Shown here piece by piece: positions 1 through 6,491 of a stretch of 7,683 nucleotides of DNA. Origin of the DNA: an uncultured Micrococcales bacterium (GTDB lineage: Bacteria; Actinomycetota; Actinomycetes; Actinomycetales; Microbacteriaceae). The notes under the pieces were generated by a model, which was given only the letters and a program-made list of their open reading frames with translations, had not been told where the DNA came from and made no database searches. Both the position numbers and the translations under genes were made by a program. Where the stretch lies: NCBI GenBank assembly GCA_903831585.1, contig CAIKYE010000220.1, positions 1-7,683 of the forward strand. Reading direction: 5' to 3'. Position 1 is the first letter of the stretch, and the number at the start of each line of letters is the position of its first letter.

Positions 1-628
1 CGAGAATCAACATTCCCAACATTCCATCGGTTCCGTTGATTAGTGCGAGGCCTTCTTTTTCTCGAAGCTCGATTGGCTTGATGTTTGCCTCCGCGAGTAA
101 TTCTGCAACTGGCTTCTCGATGCCGTCTGCGCCGAAGGCGCGACCCTCACCCATCGCAACCATCGCACAGTGCGCGAGTGGCGCAAGGTCACCGCTGCAT
201 CCGAGTGAACCAAACTCGTGAACAATCGGCGTGATGTTTGCGTTAAGAATTGCGGCGTAGGTTTCTGCAAGTTCTGGTCGAACACCTGTGCGACCGGTAC
301 ACATGGTCTTTAGTCTCAGAAACATGAGTGCTCGTGCAACTTCTGTTTCAACAATCGCACCCATGCCTGCGGCGTGTGAACGAATCAATGACTTCTGCAA
401 CTGCACGCGATCTGCGATATCGATGTGACGGTTTGCTAATGCGCCGAATCCGGTTGAGATGCCATAGACCGGAGTCTCGCTTACGGCAAGCTTCTCGATG
501 TGAGCACGAGTCTTTGCCATGGCCTCGAGCGCTGCTTGCGAGATGACTACCTTCGCAGAGTGCCTCGCGACCGCGACCACCTCATCTTGGGTCAGACCAG
601 ATGTGCCAAGGGTTACTGTTTGCGTCAT
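1..628 (-). CDS. hutH: Histidine ammonia-lyase, N-terminal part (cut by left edge)
   Basis: Histidine ammonia-lyase removes ammonia from L-histidine to give trans-urocanate, the first step of cytoplasmic histidine breakdown. Only the first 209 codons of a protein that is usually about 510 residues are present, and the reading frame runs open off the left edge. The cofactor region reads GSLGCSGDLAPLAH, with the MIO-forming triad at Cys144-Ser145-Gly146; the position fits the Ala-Ser-Gly triad of the Pseudomonas enzyme. Other family signatures are YGISTGFGALAN around residue 55, RSHAAGMG around 83-90, and EKEGLALINGT near the truncated end. The ATG lies 3 bases after the hutI stop and is served by an AAAGG in the last hutI codons, so it is the final visible gene of hutU-hutI-hutH. 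The Cys replacing the commoner Ala is the only oddity. An aromatic ammonia-lyase or aminomutase is the alternative, but the hut context makes HAL nearly certain. Confidence 0.96.
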   Translation of the reverse strand, partial: MTQTVTLGTSGLTQDEVVAVARHSAKVVISQAALEAMAKTRAHIEKLAVSETPVYGISTGFGALANRHIDIADRVQLQKSLIRSHAAGMGAIVETEVARALMFLRLKTMCTGRTGVRPELAETYAAILNANITPIVHEFGSLGCSGDLAPLAHCAMVAMGEGRAFGADGIEKPVAELLAEANIKPIELREKEGLALINGTDGMLGMLIL

Positions 629-631
629 TGC

Positions 632-1807
632 TTACCTTTGATAGACGGTCTTGCCACCCACCCAGGTTGAGTCGACTAAATCGACGCCCGGGCGGTAACT
701 GAGGTGAATGTAGCTTGGTGCGTTCAAAACAACGAAATCGGCGCGCATGCCAACCCTAAGTGCTCCAACATCTTCTCGGCGCAGGGCTTTGGCCCCGCCA
801 ATCGTGGCCGCGAGCAAGGCCTGTTCTGGGGTGAAACCCATGTCTCGCACGGCAATCGCCATGCAGAACGCCATCGATGTGGTGAAGCTCGACCCCGGAT
901 TGCAGTCGGTGGCGATGGCAACCGTCGCCCCCGCCGCAAACAAACGGCGGGCATCGGGGTATTCAGATTTCGTCGAGAACTCGGCCCCGGGCAGCAGGGT
1001 TGCCACGGTCTTGCTTCCAGACAGCAGTTCAATGTCTTTGTCGCTGAGGTGAGTCAGGTGATCTGCGCTCGCGCAGTCGAGTTCGACAGCAAGTTTTACC
1101 GCTCCGATGTCTGCGAGTTGATTTGCGTGGATGCGCGGCTGTAATCCGGCGGCAACTCCGGCGCGCAAAACCGCTCGCGCCTGATCGACATCGAAGGCTC
1201 CTTTATCGCAAAAAACATCAATCCACTTGGCGTGCGATTTTGCAGCCTGCAACATTTTGCCGACAACTAGATCGACGTAGTCGTCGGCACGATTTGCAAA
1301 TTCGGCCGGCACAACGTGCGCACCCAAAAAAGTTGTCTCGTCGGTGAACTCCTTCGCGATTCGCAAGGTGCGTGCTTCGTTCTCAACGTCGAGTGCATAA
1401 CCAGACTTCGATTCGAAAGTTGTTACGCCACTGCGACGCAATTCAGAAACAAGACCTGCGGTGTTTGCTCGCAGAGTTTCATCGCTCGCCGCGCGAGTGG
1501 CGGCCACTGTGGTTTTGATTCCGCCGGCAGAATAACTCTCGCCACTCATGCGCGCCGAGAACTCTTCGCTGCGATCACCGGCAAAAACCAAATGCGCGTG
1601 CGAATCAACAAAACCGGGAATAACGGTTTTGCCAGCAACAGAAATTCGATTATCGGTAACACCGACTGATTTGCTGTCACCTATCCAAGCGATCTTGCCA
1701 TCAACGACAACAATTGCAGCGTTGGTTCGAATGCCGAGAGTTCCATCGCCGAGATCACTGTCGTTTGTGACTAACGAACCGATGTCGGTTATTGCAACGC
1801 TGCTCAT
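632..1807 (-). CDS. hutI: Imidazolonepropionase
   Basis: Imidazolonepropionase (EC 3.5.2.7) opens the ring of 4-imidazolone-5-propionate to N-formimino-L-glutamate, the third step of histidine breakdown in the cytoplasm. The 391-residue length is slightly short of the usual 400-420. It has the amidohydrolase layout. A small N-terminal beta segment (1-62) is followed by PGFVDSHAHLVFAGDR, with metal ligands His70 and His72. FLGAHVVPAEF follows with His164, then His227 in RIHANQ, the likely catalytic His250 in SADHL, and Asp301 in TDCNPGSS, after which the chain returns to the beta domain. Position 230 is Gln where the Bacillus enzyme, as I recall it, has Glu; HANQ is, to my knowledge, usual in actinobacterial HutI, so I do not read it as a defect. 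The ATG is 9 bases after the hutU stop and has no clear Shine-Dalgarno sequence, which points to coupling with hutU. The product call is firm. Confidence 0.97.
   Translation of the reverse strand: MSSVAITDIGSLVTNDSDLGDGTLGIRTNAAIVVVDGKIAWIGDSKSVGVTDNRISVAGKTVIPGFVDSHAHLVFAGDRSEEFSARMSGESYSAGGIKTTVAATRAASDETLRANTAGLVSELRRSGVTTFESKSGYALDVENEARTLRIAKEFTDETTFLGAHVVPAEFANRADDYVDLVVGKMLQAAKSHAKWIDVFCDKGAFDVDQARAVLRAGVAAGLQPRIHANQLADIGAVKLAVELDCASADHLTHLSDKDIELLSGSKTVATLLPGAEFSTKSEYPDARRLFAAGATVAIATDCNPGSSFTTSMAFCMAIAVRDMGFTPEQALLAATIGGAKALRREDVGALRVGMRADFVVLNAPSYIHLSYRPGVDLVDSTWVGGKTVYQR
635..639 (-). promoter_or_regulatory. Ribosome binding site of hutH inside the end of hutI
   Basis: On the minus strand AAAGG lies 6 bases before the hutH ATG, within the last codons of hutI. 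It supports the chosen hutH start. It also means ribosomes finishing hutI arrive on the hutH start signal, so the two are probably translationally coupled. Confidence 0.7.
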
Positions 1808-1816
1808 GAGTCGAAT

Positions 1817-3490
1817 TTATTCGATGTCGAGCATCGGCACGTGCACGTGCTTGTGACGAGCAACCTCGATGGCATCGCCATAGCCCGCATCGGCGTGACG
1901 AATCACGCCCATGCCCGGGTCGTTGGTTAGAACGCGCTGAAGTTTTTCGGCAGCGAGATCTGTGCCGTCGGCAACGCTCACCTGACCGGCGTGAATCGAG
2001 CGACCGATGCCTACGCCGCCACCGTGGTGAATCGAGACCCACGATGCACCAGAAGAGATGTTGAGCATGGCGTTCAGCAGCGGCCAGTCGGCAATCGCGT
2101 CTGATCCGTCGAGCATTGCTTCAGACTCTCGGTAAGGCGAGGCAACCGAGCCGCAGTCGAGGTGGTCGCGGCCAATAACAATAGGTGCCGAGACCTCGCC
2201 CTTCTTGACCAGGTCGTTGAACACCGCTCCGGCCTTGTCTCTTTCGCCATAGCCGAGCCAGCAGATGCGGGCCGGCAGGCCCTGAAACGCAACCCGCTCC
2301 TGGGCCAGTTTGATCCAGCGGTGCAGGTGCTTGTTCTCAGGAAACAGCTCGAGAATCGCCTTATCGGTTCGGTAAATGTCTTTCGGGTCGCCCGAGAGCG
2401 CTACCCATCTGAACGGTCCCTTGCCTTCGCAGAACAGCGGGCGAATGTAGGCGGGGATGAAGCCTGGGAACGCAAACGATCTCGAATAACCACCCTTGCG
2501 GGCTTCATCGCGAATCGAGTTTCCGTAATCGAAAACCACGGCACCCTTATCCATGAAACCGACCATGGCTTCGACGTGCTTCGCCATCGCAGCTTCGGCG
2601 CGCTCGGTGAATTCTTGCGGCATCTTCTCGGCATACTCGCGAGCGTCGCGCAACTCGACACCTTCGGGAATGTAATAGAGCGGGTCGTGCGCAGAAGTTT
2701 GGTCGGTAACGATGTCGATTGGAACTTCGCGCTTTAGCAACTCGGCAAAAACTGTTGCTGCGTTTCCAACCAGGCCAATCGAGATCGCCTTTCTTGCGTT
2801 CTTCGCAGCGACAGCTCGGTTGATTGCATCGTCAAGATTGTCGGCAACTTCGTCGAGGTAACGATCAACAACGCGACGACGCAAACGCGATTCGTCGATG
2901 TCAACAATCAAACAGGTGCCCTCGTTCATTGTTACCGCGAGCGGTTGCGCTCCTCCCATGCCACCGCAACCGGCGGTAAGAGTTAGCGTGCCGGCGAGTG
3001 TTCCGCCAAAGCTTTGTTCTGCGACAGCTGCAAAAGTTTCGTAGGTGCCCTGCAAGATTCCCTGCGTGCCGATGTATATCCATGAGCCGGCAGTCATCTG
3101 CCCATACATGGTCAAGCCAAGTTGCTCAAGTCTGCGAAACTCTGGCCAGTTGGCCCAGTCACCGACGAGGTTTGAGTTTGCGAGAAGTACGCGAGGTGCC
3201 CACTCGTGCGTGCGAAAAACACCAACCGGTTTGCCAGACTGCACCAGCATGGTCTCGTCGTTCTTGAGGTGCGTGAGGGTCTTCACCATTGCGTCGAAGC
3301 TCTGCCAGTTACGCGCGGCCTTGCCGTTGCCGCCGTAAACGATCAGCTCTTCGGGATGCTCGGCGACCGCCGGGTCTAGGTTGTTATGCAGCATTCGCAG
3401 GGCAGCCTCTTGGGGCCATCCCTGTGCGGTTAGTTGTGATCCTCGAGTGGCGCTGAGCGGGCCGCGAGCTGCACCAGACATTGTGTTCAT
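1817..3490 (-). CDS. hutU: Urocanate hydratase (urocanase)
   Basis: Urocanase (EC 4.2.1.49) adds water to urocanate to give 4-imidazolone-5-propionate, using a tightly bound NAD+ as an electrophile; it is a cytoplasmic homodimer. At 557 residues it is full length for the family. Signatures in order are [11 protein letters not shown] (52-62), [22 protein letters not shown] (132-153), the nucleotide-binding loop [14 protein letters not shown] (172-185), [15 protein letters not shown] (263-277), [15 protein letters not shown] (320-334) and [22 protein letters not shown] (341-362). RICWLG follows with Cys410, matching the active-site cysteine of the Pseudomonas enzyme, then [16 protein letters not shown] and the C-terminal [11 protein letters not shown]. 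It heads the hutU-hutI-hutH transcript. The ATG at 3490 has no convincing ribosome binding site, and a second in-frame ATG lies at 3481, so the exact start is uncertain by 3 codons. All expected motifs are intact. Confidence 0.98.
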   Translation of the reverse strand: MNTMSGAARGPLSATRGSQLTAQGWPQEAALRMLHNNLDPAVAEHPEELIVYGGNGKAARNWQSFDAMVKTLTHLKNDETMLVQSGKPVGVFRTHEWAPRVLLANSNLVGDWANWPEFRRLEQLGLTMYGQMTAGSWIYIGTQGILQGTYETFAAVAEQSFGGTLAGTLTLTAGCGGMGGAQPLAVTMNEGTCLIVDIDESRLRRRVVDRYLDEVADNLDDAINRAVAAKNARKAISIGLVGNAATVFAELLKREVPIDIVTDQTSAHDPLYYIPEGVELRDAREYAEKMPQEFTERAEAAMAKHVEAMVGFMDKGAVVFDYGNSIRDEARKGGYSRSFAFPGFIPAYIRPLFCEGKGPFRWVALSGDPKDIYRTDKAILELFPENKHLHRWIKLAQERVAFQGLPARICWLGYGERDKAGAVFNDLVKKGEVSAPIVIGRDHLDCGSVASPYRESEAMLDGSDAIADWPLLNAMLNISSGASWVSIHHGGGVGIGRSIHAGQVSVADGTDLAAEKLQRVLTNDPGMGVIRHADAGYGDAIEVARHKHVHVPMLDIE

Positions 3491-3641
3491 GAGGCTATTT
3501 CACTTCACATATGGGTTCCGCGCAACTCAAAGCACCTTTGGTTCGACCCAGCTGGGCATCCGATCGCAGCAATGGCTCTAGCATTTAGACAGAGCGAGTT
3601 AGATCTGCAGCCGAAGAGCTGTCGAAGAGATTAGGAACCCC
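3491..3641. promoter_or_regulatory. Divergent hutU / hutG intergenic control region
   Basis: This 151-base gap separates divergent hutU and hutG, so it must hold both promoters. No pair of -35 and -10 boxes is convincing on either strand: TAGCAT at 3579-3584 is a possible plus-strand -10 box but lacks a recognisable -35. Two repeats stand out. One is a perfect 10-base palindrome, CCCAGCTGGG, at 3547-3556 near the middle. The other is a direct repeat of CGAAGAG at 3612-3618 and 3623-3629, just ahead of the hutG ribosome binding site. Either could be an operator, but no regulator gene is in view to match them. Confidence 0.5.
3633..3636 (+). promoter_or_regulatory. Ribosome binding site fixing the TTG start of hutG
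   Basis: AGGA ends 5 bases before the TTG at 3642. An in-frame TAG lies upstream at 3600-3602, with no ATG or GTG between it and the TTG. The non-ATG start is therefore well supported. Confidence 0.7.
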
Positions 3642-4529
3642 TTGAGCGAAGACGCCCTTTGGCCGAGAGCCGCCTCGTGGTTGCAATCGAATTCGTCAAA
3701 CCCTGACATCAGCGTGTTTGGTGTTCCAGCTCACAAGACATCAATTTCGAAAACCGGAGCGCACAAAACCCCTGCAGCGATTCGCAAAGCCATGCTGCGC
3801 TATTCGACATATAACGCAACCCGACGTCTCGACATTGCGAGCTTGAAGGTCAAAGACCTGGGTGATGTGAAGTCGCCAGACTCACTCGAGGGTGAACAGC
3901 GCACATCTTCGATGGCCTCCCTGGCCGCTGCGAAGTCGGCACTGACCGTTGCTCTCGGCGGCGACAACTCAATCACCTTTGCCGTTGCCCGCGGTGTTTT
4001 CGGGTCAGATCTCTCTAATGCCGGACTCATAACACTCGATGCCCACCACGATTTGCGTGACGGCATCAGCAATGGTTCGCCCGTGCGCCGACTGATCGAG
4101 GCAGGTCTTAACCCAAAGCGAATCGTGCAGATCGGCATCGCCGACTTCTCAAACTCACCGGCATATGCTCAGCGCGCTCAAGAACTCGGCATCCGCGTGA
4201 TTGCCAGAAGCGAATTGCGCAGGCGTTCGGTCGAAGACATCTGGGCCGAGGCGATTTCGATTGCGGGTGCTGGCTCGGGCTCAGTGCACGTTGACTTCGA
4301 CGTTGACGTTTGCGATCGCGCAGTGGTGCCAGGTTGCCCAGCTGCGGCACCCGGTGGAATCAGTGCCGATGAACTTCGTCAGTTCGCCTACCTTGCCGGC
4401 TGGAGCAACCTCGTGAAGTCGATTGATATCACAGAGGTCGATGCAACAGCTGACGCCCCTGATGGTCGCACCGTGCGGCTGGCCGCGCTGCTTTTGCTCG
4501 AAGCCGCAGCCGGCCTCGCCTCGCGCTAG
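3642..4529 (+). CDS. hutG: Formimidoylglutamase, arginase/ureohydrolase family
   Basis: This is a member of the manganese-dependent ureohydrolase family (arginase, agmatinase, HutG). Beside hutU-hutI-hutH its role is most likely formimidoylglutamase (EC 3.5.3.8), splitting N-formimino-L-glutamate to glutamate and formamide in the cytoplasm. The 295-residue length is typical. The N-terminal stretch with ISKTGAHKTPAAIRKAMLRYSTY (35-57) resembles HutG rather than arginase. Family motifs are GGDN-S (106-110), DAHHDL (133-138), DFDVDVCD (218-225) and ITEVD with Glu265. The ligands Asp133, His135, Asp137, Asp220 and Asp222 are present, but the first-site residue that is His in classical GGDHS is Asn109. 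The usual Asp-Pro after the last motif is Asp225-Arg226. It starts with TTG after a good AGGA. It runs divergent from hutU and convergent with lysE, whose stop codon overlaps its own. Agmatinase or another amidine hydrolase is possible on sequence alone. Confidence 0.88.
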   Translation: MSEDALWPRAASWLQSNSSNPDISVFGVPAHKTSISKTGAHKTPAAIRKAMLRYSTYNATRRLDIASLKVKDLGDVKSPDSLEGEQRTSSMASLAAAKSALTVALGGDNSITFAVARGVFGSDLSNAGLITLDAHHDLRDGISNGSPVRRLIEAGLNPKRIVQIGIADFSNSPAYAQRAQELGIRVIARSELRRRSVEDIWAEAISIAGAGSGSVHVDFDVDVCDRAVVPGCPAAAPGGISADELRQFAYLAGWSNLVKSIDITEVDATADAPDGRTVRLAALLLLEAAAGLASR

Positions 4530-5131
4530 TTCAGTTTGGCAAACGCCAAATAGAACGCGATTGAAAACATAACAACCGCGATCAAACTGTCGAGCACTCG
4601 CCAAAAAATCGGTTTAGACATAAACCTTGATGCGGCTCTCGCCCCGAAACCAATCGACGAGAACCAGACGATGCTCGCGGTCATGGCTCCAAGACCGAAG
4701 ACCCAGCGATCTTCAGCAAACTGATTACTAATGCTGCCGAGCAATATGACGGTGTCTAGATAGACGTGCGGATTCAACAGAGTGAAGCCCAAGACTGCTG
4801 CCACGACTTTCTTCAGCGAAGTGGTTTGTGCGCCGGAGATATCCATGACTTCGTTTTTGAAGGCCGAGCGAACACTCTTTATTCCAAACCAGGTGAGGTA
4901 GGCCACACCAAACCAACGAACGCCCTCGAGCAACCACGGCAAACCCTGAATGATCGCGCCGAGACCGGCGATGCCCAAAGCAATCAGAGCGGCATCGGCA
5001 ATTGCGCAGATCGCAACTACAACGAACACGTGTTGACGGGTTAGTCCCTGCCGAATGACGAAGGCATTCTGAGCACCAATGGCAACTATCAAGCCGAGGC
5101 CGGCAAAGAAGCCGGGTAGAAATGCAAACAT
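4526..5131 (-). CDS. LysE/ArgO-type amino-acid exporter
   Basis: This is an inner-membrane amino-acid exporter of the LysE family. Family members pump out basic amino acids (lysine, arginine) when these accumulate, for example during peptide feeding; the exact substrate cannot be read here. The 201-residue length is standard. It shows the family N-terminus GLGLIVAIGAQNAFVIRQGL (11-30) and the LNPHVYLDT motif in the fourth hydrophobic segment. Six hydrophobic segments lie at roughly 2-26, 34-61, 66-88, 107-133, 141-168 and 175-200. The ATG is preceded by a weak AGG at 8 bases, which sits in the arm of a small hairpin. No LysG-type regulator adjoins it. It is the last gene of a minus-strand run beginning with an Xre regulator, 28 bases after the preceding gene, and it ends by sharing CTAG with the stop of convergent hutG. 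Confidence 0.92.
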   Translation of the reverse strand: MFAFLPGFFAGLGLIVAIGAQNAFVIRQGLTRQHVFVVVAICAIADAALIALGIAGLGAIIQGLPWLLEGVRWFGVAYLTWFGIKSVRSAFKNEVMDISGAQTTSLKKVVAAVLGFTLLNPHVYLDTVILLGSISNQFAEDRWVFGLGAMTASIVWFSSIGFGARAASRFMSKPIFWRVLDSLIAVVMFSIAFYLAFAKLN

Positions 5132-5139
5132 CAGTTCAG

Positions 5140-5153
5140 CCTAGGGTGCTAGG
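5140..5153 (-). promoter_or_regulatory. Small hairpin over the lysE ribosome binding site
   Basis: On the minus strand CCTAG, a four-base CACC loop and CTAGG form a perfect five-pair stem. Its downstream arm contains the only Shine-Dalgarno-like AGG, 8 bases before the exporter ATG. Folding would mask the ribosome binding site. It could equally be a protein-binding palindrome or chance. Confidence 0.35.
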
Positions 5154-5159
5154 AGAGGC

Positions 5160-5609
5160 TCACCTGAGAGCAAAACCTAATACAACCAGAACCCATGCAA
5201 ACGCGATGATCCAAACAACCATGCCGGCAGTAACAACAATCGATGCCTTGAGTGGTTTCACACCGGCGGCTACGGCGCCTAAAGCAGCAAACTGGGTTCC
5301 TATCAGCGCCGGTCCCAGAAGTGCCAGCCCGAAGATCCCATACTTGTCGAAAGCCTTCAGAGCTTTTGCCAACCGTGGAGACTCGGGTTCTTTACCTTTT
5401 TTCTCTCGTTTTCTCATAATCCAGTTTCTAATTGCACTAGCCCCGTATGCGAAAACCACGATTGTTATGGCATTGCCGAGCACGGCAAAAAAGACAGTCC
5501 AGACTGGGTCGAGCCCGAAGAGAATTCCGGCAATCACCGCCGCTTCTTCCATCCAAGGAATGAGCCCAGCTAAGAAAACCCCGAATAGGCCAAGTTGTTC
5601 TAGGTTCAT
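5160..5609 (-). CDS. Small multidrug-export-type membrane protein (PF06695-like)
   Basis: This integral membrane protein resembles the 'putative small multi-drug export' family (PF06695), which is distantly related to DedA/SNARE-associated proteins; true substrates are poorly established and drug export should not be assumed. Numbering from the ATG (149 residues), hydrophobic segments lie at about 5-33, 36-60, 91-118 and 122-147. Visible features are an acidic pair Glu21-Glu22 after LIPWM, Gly45-Asn46 in the second segment, a basic loop at 61-80, and KYG (89-91) followed by GPALIGTQF. I chose the ATG at 5609 because AGAGG lies 8 bases before it and directly follows the upstream stop. A GTG at 5642 would add 11 polar residues but would overlap the upstream gene by 22 bases and lacks a ribosome site. 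It is the third gene of the Xre-led run and precedes the LysE-type exporter. Confidence 0.82.
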   Translation of the reverse strand: MNLEQLGLFGVFLAGLIPWMEEAAVIAGILFGLDPVWTVFFAVLGNAITIVVFAYGASAIRNWIMRKREKKGKEPESPRLAKALKAFDKYGIFGLALLGPALIGTQFAALGAVAAGVKPLKASIVVTAGMVVWIIAFAWVLVVLGFALR

Positions 5610-5617
5610 CGCAAACG

Positions 5618-5622
5618 CCTCT
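5618..5622 (-). promoter_or_regulatory. Ribosome binding site deciding the start at 5609
   Basis: AGAGG on the minus strand overlaps the stop codon of the upstream membrane-protein gene and lies 8 bases before the ATG at 5609. It favours that ATG over the upstream GTG at 5642 and implies stop-start coupling. Confidence 0.6.
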
Positions 5623-6214
5623 AAATGTCCCTCTCTCGCCACGCGAGAATCATCGAGGGTGCGGATGCGAATGCAAACATGGTGGAAATTGCCATGTAGC
5701 TGCCGTCGTTTCCTTGGGGCTGAAACAGTTTTAGCTCGGGCCCAAAAAACATAAGCAATAGAAGAAACATCACCAGGTACCCCATTGCCAAATAGGCATA
5801 TCGATAGGAGGTGTTGCGAATTTGAATTTGGCGCTCATCCAGCAACTCGTCGGGTGCATCGGCAATTCCTCTTACGGCAATTCGAAGGAACGAATAGCCC
5901 ATCAAGACGGCAAAGATTACAAATATCGCCGTAACACTGTAGATAACTATTTCAACTCCGTTAGAAAGGGTCGTATTGGCTTGTAACGTTGGCCAGTAAC
6001 TTCCCATCGCCAATGCAACAAGGCCCATGGACATTAGGACAACAAGTATTCGTCGGTTTCTCTGAGGTCGAAGCCATCTAAATTTAGAATTCTCGTCAGT
6101 GAGTAAAGACCTCACTCCCTGTTCGGTGACGCCTTCAAACCAATAAATCTTGTTTTTCGGTTTTACAGTTACCCCTAAAACCTTTACTTTTTTGGCATCC
6201 TTCAGCTTCCACAT
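5621..6214 (-). CDS. Uncharacterised four-helix membrane protein paired with an Xre regulator
   Basis: I do not recognise a named function. The 197-residue protein has a basic, soluble N-terminus of about 50 residues containing KIYWFEGVTEQGVRSLL. Four hydrophobic segments follow at roughly 55-73, 88-109, 138-157 and 172-191. Between the second and third is an acidic loop, APDELLDERQ (120-129). A DERQ-type loop before a transmembrane helix recalls the small membrane proteins (DUF2178-like) often encoded beside compact Xre regulators, but I cannot assign the family. It starts 2 bases after the regulator stop and uses AGGA inside the regulator's last codons. Its base composition is clearly AT-richer than the hut genes: about 43% GC over four 60-base lines counted by hand, against about 61% in four lines from hutI, hutU and hutG. 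Recent acquisition is one explanation. A sensor or modulator acting with the regulator is a guess from context. Confidence 0.85.
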   Translation of the reverse strand: MWKLKDAKKVKVLGVTVKPKNKIYWFEGVTEQGVRSLLTDENSKFRWLRPQRNRRILVVLMSMGLVALAMGSYWPTLQANTTLSNGVEIVIYSVTAIFVIFAVLMGYSFLRIAVRGIADAPDELLDERQIQIRNTSYRYAYLAMGYLVMFLLLLMFFGPELKLFQPQGNDGSYMAISTMFAFASAPSMILAWRERDI

Positions 6215-6216
6215 TG

Positions 6217-6450
6217 TTACTTTCCTTTCTTGGATGGGGTGAGCGAGAACAACTCTGAGACTTCTCGATTGAGTGCCTTTGCGATTCGCAGCGCTAGAAC
6301 AAGCGATGGGCTGTACTCGCCGCGCTCCAAGTAGCCGATTGTCTGATAGTGAACGCCCACCAAGTCGGCTAGTTCTTGCCTGGTTAGGCCGAGGGAGGTT
6401 CGCACGGCTTCGATTTGATTGAAAACCGGATCTTCAGAATTTCTACTCAT
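6217..6450 (-). CDS. Compact Xre/Cro-type helix-turn-helix regulator
   Basis: This is a small DNA-binding repressor-type protein, 77 residues from the chosen ATG. Nearly the whole chain is one HTH_3 domain: NQIEAVRTSLGLTRQELADLVGV (11-33), the recognition part HYQTIGYLERGEYSPS (34-49), LALRIAKALN (52-61) and EVSELFSL. There is no sensor or dimerisation domain, as in small Xre regulators that work with a partner membrane protein. The ATG at 6450 lies about 7 bases after the predicted transcription start, giving a nearly leaderless message with no Shine-Dalgarno sequence. In-frame ATGs at 6477 and 6465 fall at or before the predicted start site or inside the promoter and also lack ribosome sites. 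It heads the minus-strand run regulator, membrane protein, PF06695-like protein, LysE-type exporter. The near-palindrome over its own -10 suggests autoregulation. Confidence 0.9.
   Translation of the reverse strand: MSRNSEDPVFNQIEAVRTSLGLTRQELADLVGVHYQTIGYLERGEYSPSLVLALRIAKALNREVSELFSLTPSKKGK
6223..6226 (-). promoter_or_regulatory. Ribosome binding site of the membrane-protein gene inside the Xre gene
   Basis: AGGA on the minus strand lies in the final codons of the Xre gene, 8 bases before the ATG at 6214. Together with the 2-base gap it indicates coupled translation of the two proteins. Confidence 0.65.
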
Positions 6451-6453
6451 GTT

Positions 6454-6471
6454 TGTAGCATACATACTACA
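6454..6471. promoter_or_regulatory. Near-palindromic operator candidate over the -10 box
   Basis: TGTAG and CTACA flank an eight-base centre that is itself partly symmetric, giving an 18-base imperfect palindrome. It covers the -10 box and the predicted transcription start of the Xre gene. Its size and position fit a dimeric Xre repressor site. The binding protein is inferred, not shown. Confidence 0.5.
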
Positions 6472-6491
6472 TAGCATTAATGCAACATCAA
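6464..6491 (-). promoter_or_regulatory. Predicted promoter of the Xre-led operon
   Basis: On the minus strand TTGATG (6486-6491) and TAGTAT (6464-6469) are separated by 16 bases, each matching the housekeeping consensus at 4 of 6 positions. The predicted start is near 6457, about 7 bases before the regulator ATG. A perfect palindrome, GCATTAATGC (6474-6483), fills the spacer. It is the only evident promoter for the four-gene run, and it starts just past the tRNA terminator. Confidence 0.55.

Noticed and set aside
1118..1129. Gln230 in HutI as a possible loss of a catalytic acid
   Set aside because: HANQ is, to my knowledge, usual in actinobacterial HutI, and the metal ligands and His250 are intact, so it is not a sign of decay.
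704..1144. Open frame of 146 codons on the plus strand
   Set aside because: It is antisense to hutI, which is complete and has all metal ligands; no start signal or domain supports it.
2162..2737. Open frame of 191 codons on the plus strand
   Set aside because: It lies wholly antisense to hutU, whose family motifs are continuous across the interval; its translation shows no recognisable domain and there is no ribosome site.
4281..4604. Minus-strand open frame of 107 codons bridging hutG and lysE ends
   Set aside because: It overlaps two well-supported genes and has no ribosome site or recognisable domain.
5610..5642. GTG start at 5642 for the PF06695-like protein
   Set aside because: It would overlap the upstream gene by 22 bases and has no Shine-Dalgarno sequence, while the ATG at 5609 has AGAGG at good spacing.
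5122..5754. Open frame of 210 codons on the plus strand
   Set aside because: It runs antisense to the PF06695-like gene and the end of the membrane-protein gene; the Ser/Pro/Ala/Lys-rich translation is typical of a shadow of hydrophobic coding sequence.
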